DNA from: Emydura subglobosa | Taxonomy: Eukaryota; Chordata; Testudines; Chelidae | Direction: 5' to 3' | DNA: 64,000 nt | Assembly (NCBI GenBank): GCA_007922225.1 | Contig: ML679966.1 | Span: 55,175,889-55,239,888, forward strand | Shown: in pieces, positions 1 to 10,799 of the stretch | How the letters are laid out: every line of letters starts with the position of its first letter | Numbering within the stretch: the first letter of the stretch is position 1 | Program-made: the position numbers and the translations under genes | Notes under the pieces: generated by a model | The model's database searches: none | The model's input: only the letters and a program-made list of their open reading frames with translations | Told to the model about the DNA's origin: nothing

Positions 1-449
1 TCGGCGTGTTGCGGCAGGAGCCCCGCCGACTGAGTGGCAACACCCGTGCCACTGCTAGGGCCCTGGGCTGGGACGCAGTGGAGTTGGGTTGGCCTGCGTC
101 CCTCTCCCCTCCCCCCTGATCCTTGCCAATCCCCAAAAGGGAAATAGCCTCTGCCGCCCGCTAAACTCGAGCCACTGCTCCTTGCTCGCCCGCCCTGCCT
201 GGGGGCCGAGGCGAAAGACTCCTTGCTCGCCCGCCCTGCCTGGGGGCCGGGGCGAAAGACTCCTTGCTCGCCCGCCCTGCCTGGGGGCCGGGGCGAAAGA
301 CTCCTTGCTCGCCCGCCCTGCCTGGGGGCCGGGGCGAAAGACTGAAAGACTAACATTCCCCTGTGTTGTAGGAAGGCGCAGTGGCCTTCCTCTGAGCCTG
401 GGCCCGTGGGAGGGCCGCCAGGACTGGACCGGGCAGGAGCCCGTCCTAC
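1..449 (+). repeat. GC-rich LTR-like repeat, truncated by the window edge, with a 41-bp minisatellite
   Basis: GC-rich block sharing the phrase GCTAGGGCCCTGGGCTGG and its downstream order with the LTR-like insertion at 58025-59006. Both contain short tandem units around GCCCTGCCTG(G/A)GGGCC, and both finish in a CCTACA/TCTACA-like end. The copy is cut off at base 1, so its left boundary is unknown. I interpret it as part of an LTR of an LTR retrotransposon. The family cannot be named from sequence alone. Confidence 0.6.
178..341 (+). repeat. Minisatellite, four 41-bp units
   Basis: Units begin at 178, 219, 260 and 301 with CTCCTTGCTCGCCCGCCCTG. Units 2-4 are identical as read and unit 1 differs by one base (CCGAGG instead of CCGGGG). 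It lies inside the LTR-like repeat. Confidence 0.9.
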
Positions 450-3331
450 ACCCTGCTACATTTATAGAAAGGCAGGAATGTTTTTTTATTAAAATGTTGC
501 AGATTGCCTGTAAGGAAAGAATTCTGGAGTAGAAATCTCAGATTCTGATATCTTTTCTTACACAAATCTTTCTCTCAAGAACTGATTTGACTAAATATTT
601 GAACAGTGACTGCTAAGATTTTAGTTACTTAGGCTATGCCTACACTATGTTGTTTATAGCAGCGCAGCTGTAGCGCTTGTAATGAAGTTGCACCAAGCCA
701 GTTGTCACCAAACTTTTGGGGCCACACCCCCTTACCTGGTCTGTGCCTCCTCAGGAGTTGCAATCAGGAGCCGGGGCTAGGAACGGGCCCGAATGGGGGC
801 ATGGGACGTGGCCAGGAGCGGAACCTGGGGCCGCAGGTGGAAGCCTAGGCTGGGGCTGCAGCCAGAGGGCGGGGCTAGAGTGAAGATGAGGGCAAAGTGG
901 GGCTGGGTGGTGCTTCCTCTCTGTCCCCATGGTGGCTGGCCCAAGCTCCGCTTTGCCCCCCAATGTTTCCTCCATGCCCCCCCCTAGAGGTTTGCGCCCC
1001 ACAGTTTGGGGGACTTTTCTTCTAAGCCGAGAGGAGCGTGCTCTCCCATTGGCTAAATTACTCCCGCCTGCACAAGAGACAGTAGCTATGTTGGTGGGAG
1101 AAGCTTTACACTGTTTCATATGTTGGTCTTTCATTTTACTTGCTAGGTAGGAAATGTTTGCAATAGGTCTGCTTGTTTATAATTGATATTTGGGGACTGA
1201 ATTACAATTACTTTCCTATATGTTGTTGACATCCAAATATGGTTATTTTTTCTGTGTTTTCTGACGCTGCACAGTAAGTGAGGCCGACCGGTTGGTTCTG
1301 CTTTTATTTGTGGCTTTGGGGTAACTGAAATATTTCAGATGTGATTTTAAGATGACTACATATTTTTTTCTGATATGCTCCTTCAAAAGTTGTTCATTTT
1401 CAGGCAAAGAAAGTCACTACACCTCTTAAAACACAACTTCACTGCTGAGCTTTCCTGTATGAGAAAATGTCAAGCACCCCAAACGGTAAAAGAAGTTATT
1501 GGCAAGCCGTAGTTTCAGTATCTCCTGCAATATCCAACCTGGCAGCAAGTTTCCTGGAAGGAAGAAAGATTCTTTATTAATTACCCAGTGTGTATGCCAA
1601 CTTGGTGAAGGGCCAACTAGCCACAGCAGGAATTAAAAGAAGGAACATGCTTCTGGGGAGGAGTTTGAAAGAAAACCTTCTTTGTTTGAAATTAATAATC
1701 AGAGTAATCAGCATCAGTATCATTGGCTCAAGTCTGGCTGGACTGACTCTCTTGTAAAGAGGAAAACAAATTGTCTGAGCTACATCTAGATCTTCCTTTT
1801 CCTTAAGGAGACCTGAGCTGTGTCTCCCACTCACCAAGTGGTCAGATAGTCTGCTGATTCGTGTAGTCTGATAACATTGAGCCACTAAGGAGGTGGAGGA
1901 GTCTCTGGGTAACATGCTTCATTGAAGATTTTAGGATTTTTTATATAATAAATTCTCTGTCACTTGCAAAGGAGCCTTCAAAATACAGCCAGTCACAAGG
2001 GTCGAAGGGAACTTGCCGTTGTGCTCTATTTCTCAAGCGGAAATTATTTCTCTCATACACGCTTGCACACTTTTTATGTAAAAGGATGTGTACTCCAAAC
2101 AATCATCTCACCAAATCTTCCCAAAATCCTCAGGCTAACCTTGTGCATATTGGTGTGATCATAGTGAGAAGGAATGTTATGGGTTTTTAAGGTAGTGACA
2201 GCAAAAACTGTTCTAATCCAGAACACTATGGCTGGGTTTGCTTGTTAGAATGTTCGGCCCTCTTCTGGGCTGCTGTTGAACAAGATGATGATCAGTCAAG
2301 TTTTTGCCCATAACATGGAGCAACCTCCATTGCTGAGGTAGCTGCTGCAAGAGGAATTCTGCTCCTGGAGCCTCCATTAGTACTGATAAAAACCTGTAGG
2401 GTGTGTGCTACAGTCCTTATTGCCCACTGCTAGCTACTCCATCAGTGCACCCGAGGAGGGAGTCTGACCTTCTGCAGTGAGTGGAGTGAGTCTTGTGCAT
2501 GCTGCAGCTTGCCTTTCTGCAGTTCGTAATACTGCTATTAAATTAGCTTCAAACGGTCTTCTTAATGGGCTTTGAAGTCTATCTACACTGGTCAACAGAA
2601 TGGAGGTCAAATATTTGCTGCTGCTGCCACCATTGTAGTGGTATCTAATCATATTTAGAGCATGTTTTCACCTCATTAATGCTTTTGCTGATTTGAGGCA
2701 CTAATAACAAACCGAGATAGGCCCAAACCAGTAACCTGAACAACCCCATACTTTGTGGCTCACACATCTCAAGATGAGATGCATTTCAGCAGTAAATGAA
2801 ATTTCTCTGAGATATAGAGGAGAAAATCCCCTTGTGGAAGGGCTGAAGAAAATTGGCACTTAACATAAGTGTTTTTAGAAATAGTAAAGAATAGTTTTAG
2901 AAATGGTCATCCAATCAATCAGTCCATTTTTGAGCAATAAAAGTTGTTTTTGCAACCCTGGTTTTTCTTTCTATACATTCCTGCACTATCCAACGTATAG
3001 CACTTGTTTTTTATTTTCTTAAATTTGTGGTTAATTGATAGCCATTCTAGGGAATTTTTTACCTGTTCAACACTCAGTTGCTCCCCAAAGTATTTGGTTG
3101 CTGTTGACTATGTTCAGTCTGAGGTATCTGGTCTCAACATTTTAGTGGAAGGTTGGCACTTAAAAGTATGTTGCTGCATTTCTGAGATGCAGAGGCTGTA
3201 GCAGTTGCAAGTGGTGAAGAACACTTTCCCCTTATGTAGCACACTTAATCTTCAGCACAGATTTAATTTTTTCATTTGTTTCAACTTAATAACATGAAGG
3301 AAGTCTATTGCAAGCTCTAGGGACTGGGCCC
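450..3331. other. SPOCK3 intron, no gene seen
   Basis: A piece around 635-705 starts like a turtle-type hAT MITE (GGCTATGCCTACACTATG) and seems truncated. A GC-richer stretch lies at 715-1020. The open frames here, including 751-1134 and 1577-1915 on the minus strand, show no recognisable domain. Confidence 0.5.
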
Positions 3332-3751
3332 TGTCATTAATTAAAAACAGAGTCCATAACAATTACAAATAAAACAGGAAACACCCCTCTCATAAAACAA
3401 TCATTCAGGAAGAAAAACATTGCAGGAAAAAACCCCTCTCCCAAACCCACCCAGATTCTCACAAAAGCCCACACCTAATGAAACAGAAATTGCCTCTCCT
3501 AAATGACCAATCATAATCGAGCCTGGTTTGCAGAGCTTGCCATTGGGCCTGAAATTGGACTGAACTAGCTAGAGAAGGGAATCAGAGCGACGCCACAGAA
3601 TCAATAAGATAACAGAGTTATAGGGTACTATAAAGGATGACAGAAACTGGCCCTGACTGGAAGATTTAAATTTGCCAAATCTTCCTGTAATAAATATGCT
3701 ACATTATAACAGCTAAAATTCTGGTCCATCTTATCTCTGAGACTGGGAATA
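3332..3751 (+). mobile_element. Candidate solo LTR of an endogenous retrovirus-like element
   Basis: About 420 bp starting TGTCATTAATT and flanked by the same 5-mer GGCCC at 3327-3331 and 3752-3756, a possible target-site duplication. Promoter-like order inside: CCAAT at 3507-3511, TATAAA at 3629-3634 and AATAAA at 3689-3694, matching U3-R-U5. The right end reads GGGAATA rather than the expected CA, so the exact boundary is uncertain. No internal retroviral coding sequence is attached. Confidence 0.5.
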
Positions 3752-3756
3752 GGCCC

Positions 3757-5354
3757 TACAATTTTCTGATAGGAAATGGCCTAATTTTGAAATAGCCTGA
3801 AGTATCTCTTATGGTGTATGGTTAGATTTTCTAAAATCCACTGCATCATAAAACATCATTGCAAGTGGTATATTTCAATATTCAACTGTATATCTATTAT
3901 ATCTTAAATTAGAGAAATATAGTAAATATATATTTCTTGGTGCCCAAATGTACTTATTTTATTACTCATTTTATTCCAGTACTTTTTAATATCTTCTCTT
4001 TAATACTTTTGTGATGTTCAATTCAAGCATGAACCACAAACTGTCTCTTTCTAAACTCCATCTATACCCACATATGCATTGAGAAATCACCAATAAAAGC
4101 ACATTTTATACTTAAAAGCTTCAAAGAAAAAATGACAAAAGTTGGGAAGAACTTGAATCTGTGATGCAATCAGTTGGCAAATTTGTGAGAGACATAATCA
4201 AGGAAGAATGATGGAAGAACTATTTTGAGACAGGAAGTATAGTGTAAATTCATTTGTGATTTAATAATTTATACAGTCTTATAAATGTATCAAGCATAAA
4301 AATCTTTCAGTATAGTCTGTGTGTTTGCTTCTTTGGGAGAGGATTGGGAGGAGGTTAGGAGAAATCCAGTGAAATACAACTAAGCAGTTTTAGTTCCTCT
4401 TGGTCTGTTGAGAAAATGTGGTAGAAGTCTGTAACTTTTAGACATTTGGAACCTACTTAAAGGGAGATTAGATGCTAGTGATGTGCAACTAATGTCTTTT
4501 TAATGGTTTAAATTTGAGCCTTTCCAGCATTTTTTTCAAATACTAATCTGAAAGTTTTGAGTCCCAAGTATTAAAGTGATCCATCCTCCAATGAACTGTC
4601 TCACAGGACTCCCTCACTCTGGAGCTCTTCTCTCCCGTGCTCTCTCAGTTGGCCTCAAGATTCATTTTTTGATGTCTTTTGGTGGGGGTTACTGTTGGCT
4701 TTGATCTCAACTTCCCATCTGGTCTGACATTTTAATAGAGCCACATAACACCCATGACCTCCTCATTGTTCAGTGGCACCTAGAGGTTGTTCCCTCTCAG
4801 CAGCTGTCGTGGATTTTGTGGGGCTGCTGTCAGCCTAACTTCGGAAAGTTAATTTAGGCCGAAGAAATCACCACTTCCCTCTCACATGGATACACACAGA
4901 TCCAGGACTAGAAACATTTTCTTTCATGTCAGGCTTTCGCTGTGGACAGAAAATCTTTAGCAACAAAAGGCTGAAGAAGGATCTCAAATGCAGAGCCAGC
5001 GAGGCATCCCTGTAGTGGAAGCAGGAGCAGTTGTGGTGAGATATTAGTGTTTTGGGGAGTGAGTCCTAGGGGATTAATAGTTTAAGGTTCCAAATAGCTT
5101 CAAAATCTGAATATCACACTGGGTGTCCATCCCTAGCTGAAATACCTATTACAGGAAAAAAATGATAGAACTATAAAGTCTTCCAAAAACCTAATAAAAT
5201 AGGAAAGCCACTCTAAGTGGTCAGGATCATAATTAATGTGGGTCAAACAATATTTGTCAAATTTTTGACATTTCATAAATGTTTTAAAACTAAAATATTT
5301 AATAATTTTTCATTATTTGCCCACTGTGGTCATACCTCACCCACCCCTCCACTA
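3757..5354. other. SPOCK3 intron, no gene seen
   Basis: AT-rich sequence without recognisable coding potential. The part around 4460-5150 may be an old decayed repeat, but I cannot classify it. Confidence 0.4.
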
Positions 5355-5600
5355 TCCCAAGTTGATTATTATGATTCGTATTGTGGTAGCATCTAGCCCC
5401 AACCATGATCAAGGCCCCACTTTGCTAGGCACTATAGAATCACATAGCAAAATGATGGTCCCTGTTCTAGGCAGCCTACAATTACAGTATAAAACAAGAA
5501 GTAATTGATGAAGGAAGACAGACAGACGGGGAGCACAAGGAAACAATGAGGCAATACTGGGCAACATTAAGCAGCAATCATAGCACACCATTTTTGTAGG
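5355..5600 (+). repeat. Ancient interspersed repeat (amniote SINE/LINE-3'-like)
   Basis: The order 'attattatgattcgtat', 'ggtagcatctagcccc', 'aaggccccactttgctaggc' and 'gatggtccctgttctaggc' followed by 'cctacaattacagtataa' is that of a common old interspersed repeat of reptile and bird genomes. I recognise the pattern but not a firm family name. A short similar piece may lie at 32305-32365. Confidence 0.5.
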
Positions 5601-8160
5601 CATCATGGAAGAAGAAGAGTGTTAAGGAGAAGAATGAAATGGCTTCAGTTTAAAAAGTAGATCTTCCCTGAAAAATGCCTGTATAAAATGGTCTTAGATA
5701 GCTCTTTGTGTTTTCAGAGTCGCATTTGATTACTTTAGTGGCAAAAATACATTTTTGCTACTTTTTACTCCTCTTTTACATTGCAGAGCCAGAATAGTTA
5801 AGAGAGCATTTCTATCTCTTGTGCATTACCAGCAGAATTACCTGCTTGAATCTGATCAGTTACACCTGTGCAAACCAAAACAAAGCATTAGGGTTAAACT
5901 GGTGTCAAAGAGGACATCATTTGAAGGCAAAAGCATTCCACTTCTATAGTTGAGGCAAAATGTGGCTTGAGAGACTTATAATAGGGATGTACAAAAACGA
6001 AAGAACCCATTTTAAGACTCCAATCCCAAACTGAGTTTACAGGGCTGGCATTTAGAAACATCATGGCTTTATCTGTAAATTAAATATAGTGAAATAAAAA
6101 TAACTGAGGAAAAGATCATCTTGGATTCTAACAATGGCTTTTCAGTGTAGTGTGGCTTTTCACACACTACGTATAGTTATTGTGGCACCTCTAAGGCTCA
6201 GTCCTTCTCCCATAAAAGTCATTAGAACTTCCGTGGGAGCAAGATTGAGCTTCCTAAGTAGCATGTATTTCACCGACCGGGCATAATTACCTGCAACACA
6301 AATACATTTTCTATGGAACATAAGACTTGGAGTTATATTTTAAAAGAATTCTGATTTCATTTAAATGTATGTATTTTAAACCATCTACAAAATAAAAGCA
6401 AAGAGAAGTGAAAAGGCAGCTTTCTTTTACAAGATTCTAAGGATAAAAGATGGAGAATTCCCTTTAAAAAGTGATGTTATTGACTCGTTTAGCAGTGAGT
6501 AAGGATGTTAACCTCAGCATCCGAGACAGATTTCAATTTGAGTATATTTTACCTGTATAAATTCCCCCTTCAGTTTTGGTCACATCAGCATTCTTCAGTT
6601 CCTCTCCTAAAATGTTACTCTACAGAAATAGCATGTGCATTTACACACACAATATTACACACAATAGAGTACTCAATATTGGGTGGAAAATCTGTTTATC
6701 ATTCTAGCATTCATATTCCACATTTTAAGTTTTCTAATGAAGATTGAGTCTTTATAGCTATACATTGTTCCATAGTGCACTTAAACATTGTGCTAATGAG
6801 AATGAAGGCAAAATAAGTTTTTGCCTCTGAACAAATACAGTTAGGGAGATTTAGAATATGCAGTACACTAGCTTCTTAATAAACTACCTGATAGCAGATG
6901 CAGTTCTACATTCATATTTTGTGTTCAGGAACATACAATGTATTGTGAGAAGAAATGTTCAATAAATTAAACCTTCGATTTTAGCCAAATCTCTATAGTG
7001 TAAGTGTAATACAAAGAACAACATGTTCATTCCAGTTAAGTATTTTACAATGGATTCCACAACAAGCTTCTCAAAATAGTAAATCTACTATCCCTATTGT
7101 CTATTTAAGTCCTGATCTTGCAAAGCCCAGTGGGACTACTTGTGTAAGAGCATCTTTAGTCAATTTGAGGTTGTAGGATTGGAGCCTTAGGTATGCTTTA
7201 CAGGAAACAAATATAAAGTTACCTCTGATTAGGGACAAATTTTGACATCAAAGCCACAGTGCATATCTCTGATTTTTGTTGTTCTATTTAAATTAGGGAA
7301 GATCTGAAATTGACCTTACTTTATGATCAACCTGAATTATACCATTCCTTGAAACTTGCATGCCTTATAAGCATGCAACAATTGTGTCAAAAGGGCCATA
7401 TTTTTTGGAGTTTACTATACCTACCCTACACATGCCCACATCATATATCATTTGAAATCTTGTTTTGTGTGTGTTTTGATCAGGTATGATGTGGAGTTGT
7501 CAAGTGGTGCTGTAAGTCTCTGGGCAAGGTGAAACAATGGAACCCAAAATGAGAAGGAGCTCTTTTTGCACAGTTCCAGAAACTCCATGAGTATGAGCAC
7601 AGTTTTTACTGTTTAAGTGAATTTCAACACATAAACATGATGTTTATCAGTCAAAACTCCAAATGTATTAAAAGATTTTTATTGGGTTTGCATGGGCAAG
7701 GGTTTTTTTCCTCTTGAAATGATGAAGCTGTTTAGTATGTGGCAAAAATAGTGAATATCAACATTTTGTAATATACTAATGTGAAATGTTTTCACATCTC
7801 ATATTCTTAATTGTCAAAATATCTCACAAATGATAAGTTTTCTGTATTCTCAATTGAAATTTGCTGACCAGATCAGTCTCTCACTGAAGGTTGTTCACTA
7901 GTGGCAGTAGATTGTGTGCTATTGTTTGTACTGCATAATGGGTAGATATAAATGTACGTGAATTCCTAATGTAATGCTTCTCCATTTGTAAGCTTTCGTA
8001 CATACAATGTAGCATCTGTTCTGACTGGTAGAAGGTTTTAATTTGTATTTACCTATGCATGTATTACTAGCCTTTGAAATATTCTTGAAACTAGCTTTTT
8101 AATTCAGTGGCTCTTGTGCACAGGTCCAGTGTTACTATTAGAGATGACAATACACAGCTT
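5601..8160. other. SPOCK3 intron, no gene seen
   Basis: AT-rich. It contains a 'tcaatgggag'-type hairpin remnant near 6185-6255. Nothing else is supported. Confidence 0.4.
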
Positions 8161-8599
8161 CATATTACGAACATGAGAGAAAGAAGTGACCTAACAACAT
8201 GAAATAGTGAATACAAAGCCCTCAAACAAGTCTATGCCTCTGCAGTGAGGAGGGATGACGAGCATGTTACAGAGCTGTAATATTTGACCCTGAATCACAT
8301 CCAAAGGTGCTTATCAAGATATCTACTGAGCTGCATATAATTACAGATGTACAAGAATCTCTACTGAAAATAGCAGATGATGCTGAAGAACACTGGAGAG
8401 ATTTGTGAGAGTTGCACTTGATTCTGATTAGACACACAGCTGCTTCAGCCCAGTCAAGAAATCTAGAATCAAAATATTTGCTGACATGGCAAAGAAGATG
8501 ACATTAAGTCTGACAAGGGAGGGACAACACAACAGCTATCAGTCCAGAATTTTTTTTCCTCAGAGCACTGTCCTTAGTGAGATGCAGAGATGGTATTTC

Positions 8600-9330
8600 A
8601 ATGGCATCTGTTCTTAATCACCCAATAGGATCTTTGCCATGTCCCTCTTCCAGTGAGAAGAACCAACAATGCTAAATTAGAACATCAGCTGGAAGGTTAA
8701 GCTGAAAGAATCCATGAGCTAAGAGCTTGCACAAAGAAACCATGTGTATATCAGAGATGCCATGGCTGTTGTACAAATGATGTCTGGAGACAAATTCCAC
8801 ACATTTGATGAATTGGCTGCTGAGTACTTGAGGCATGTCCTAAAAGGATTTGACCAGATTAATTCTGTAATCGAAGTCTTTGACAGATGTGACAACTCAG
8901 TGAAAACTGCAGAAAGACAGCACTTGATACGTTCTAAGGTTAGATGCAAAGAAATACCAGGCGGTCATCCTGTGCCGCCAGAGAAAAAAATTCTAAACAT
9001 GGCATCCAACAAGCAGTCACTTGTAAAATTCCTCTGAATATATGGTTCAAAATGAACCTCAGTGTGTAGGAGCACACCCAGCAGAAACACCATCTTGCTG
9101 GATGCTTTTCAAATGGTGAAGTAGCAAAATCCATCTCCAGCAGAGGTTTTAAGAAGCCCAAGACTTATACAGTACTCAAAAAGAAATGTGCACATGGATG
9201 CTTCAGCATTTATGCCAATATGGCTTTTGGTGTCAAAGGAATCATAGTAATTAGGTCACTTGATACAGATGTTCTGGTCTTTGCTGTTCATTACTGTCCA
9301 AAAATGGAACACACAGATAACATGTAGATT
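8600..9330 (+). pseudogene. Decayed copy of a widespread uncharacterised ORF (LDTDVLV family), probably transposon-borne
   Basis: Fragments in different frames. The first is a block around 8615-8700 resembling 'HPxGxxPxxLxxxxxxxRKTNKA'. The second is an intact segment 8744-9037 with FDELAAEYLRHVLKGF, IEVFDRCDNSVKTAERQH and ending SLVKFL. The third, near 9181-9330, carries VKGIIVIRSLDTDVLVFAVH. This order fits a repeated protein family I know from fish, cnidarian and other animal genomes, where the last part reads like 'HEEADTRxxxHA...RxxDTDVLVL'. The EEADTR block itself is degraded here. I do not know its biochemical function or the class of element carrying it. At least one frameshift and several stops make it a relic. 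Upstream sequence 8160-8600 may belong to the same relic. Confidence 0.6.
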
Positions 9331-10078
9331 GAAACAGGCACTATTTTCAGCACAACAAACAAGAATTGCTTCACATCTTTGCATGCAAATTGTGACATGC
9401 TCACTCTTGACTTTTGCAACATACTTCTGTCTGTACACTCATTAACAAGATGTGACACTGTATCATGCTAATTTAGTATTGGAAGAGAATCTGTGCCAAA
9501 ACCAAGGGAACATACACTTGAGATGGGGAAAGAGTGATGGACAAGCTAAAGCAGAAAGTTGGCAGCAGTGCTCTATGGCCAAAGTGAGAAAGAAAAGTAG
9601 ATCCCCAGAGACCTGATTGCTTGTGCCTCAATCTAGCCATCTAAGGGGACAAATCGCTGGCCAAACTCCCACCATGTGAAGACAGTTTTGAAGATCATGA
9701 TGATGTTGACTAGAGCTGTCACTGGCACCACTGAATTTCAATGATACCTGTACAAATTTATCATTAGTTTAGTTTTACCCTTTTGATTGTTTTTATGATG
9801 CTTTGAGTTCACAAAGAAATCCAGTTTTATGTCTTTAAAGAATAGATAGTCATTAAACTAACAGAAAGAAAAGGAAATATTTCAAAGTGGTAATTTTAAT
9901 GTGTTGATAGTGTCATTGTTTATCCCGTTTCTTATGATACTGGCACTGTATGACAGCTCCACATCATACCTCATCTTAAAGTACATATAATAATCTTTCA
10001 AATGATGTATGCTGCGCTAGTATGTAGCGCAGGGTACACTAAGTCAACAAAATCTTGGTGTCTGCCACTTGCCAATTA
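9331..10078. other. SPOCK3 intron, no gene seen
   Basis: Possibly the decayed downstream part of the preceding relic up to about 9700. No motif I can name. Confidence 0.35.
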
Positions 10079-10394
10079 TAGAAACATAGACATGTAGGAC
10101 TTGAAGGGATGTCAGTAGGTCATCTTGTCCAGTCCCCTGCATCGAGGCAGGGCTGAATATTATCTAGACCGTCCCTGGCAGGTGTTTGTCTAACCTGTTC
10201 TTAAAAATTTCCGTGATGGAGATTCCTCAATCTCCCGAGGCAATTTGTTCCAATGCTTAACTACCCTTACTTAGGAAGTTTTTTCCTAATATTCAACCTA
10301 AACCGCCCTTGCTGCAATTTAGACTAATTGCCTCTGTCCTATTCTCAGAGGTTAACAAGAACAATTTATTTCCCTCTTCCTTGTAACAACCTTT
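10079..10394 (-). mobile_element. CR1 LINE, 3'-terminal part (left fragment of a split copy)
   Basis: Reads, on the minus strand, as the 3' end of a CR1 element: on the plus strand GACTTGAAGGGATGTCAGTA, 'ggtcatcttgtccagtcccctgc', 'gcaatttgttccaatgctta' and 'ttttcctaatattcaaccta' follow in the usual order. It stops at TTGTAACAACCTTT and continues at 16393 with AATGTACTTGAAAATGTTAC, exactly the next CR1 segment. A DIRS element therefore interrupts it. Confidence 0.9.
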
Positions 10395-10582
10395 TCTACT
10401 TCGAGTGATTGCTCATGTCCATTCCAATATAGGTGAGTGCACGCCAGCATGCACGGTTTCTGGAACTTTTTTCCCCTTAGCAGACCCCGTAGGGTCGGCT
10501 CTAGTGCCCCCTGGAGTGCCGCGCACATGCCACGGTACATAAGGCACTGCCAACCCCATGGCCCCTCAGTTCCTTCTTTCAT
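10392..10582 (+). repeat. DIRS copy 1, left inverted terminal repeat
   Basis: Inverted relative to 16172-16392, sharing blocks such as CCCCTTAG, ACCCCGTAGGGTCGGCTCTA and 'gtgccccctggagtgccgc'. Its outer 45 bases also pair with the internal complementary region. Confidence 0.9.
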
Positions 10583-10799
10583 GATGGTTGCATGAAACTA
10601 GCTTTGCTGTCTGCAAGTGCCATTCCCCTTTGTTGTTCGAAGTACTTTAGTTAACTTAGTTAACAAGTAGTTGTTAAATAGTGCAGTTAGATAAGACGTC
10701 CCTAGGGGACTTGGAGTGGCTGGGCTGCCTGGGTTTAGCCACCCCCACGATCGGTACCTTAAGTGCCTGAGGAGAGAGCAAACAGGAAAGACAAGTGAA

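Noticed and set aside
178..341. CRISPR array
   Set aside because: Head-to-tail 41-bp units without spacers, in a vertebrate genome: a minisatellite.
1..449. CpG island or promoter of a host gene
   Set aside because: GC-rich, but it is a repeat with a relative at 58.0-59.0 kb and lies inside the SPOCK3 intron with no first exon following.
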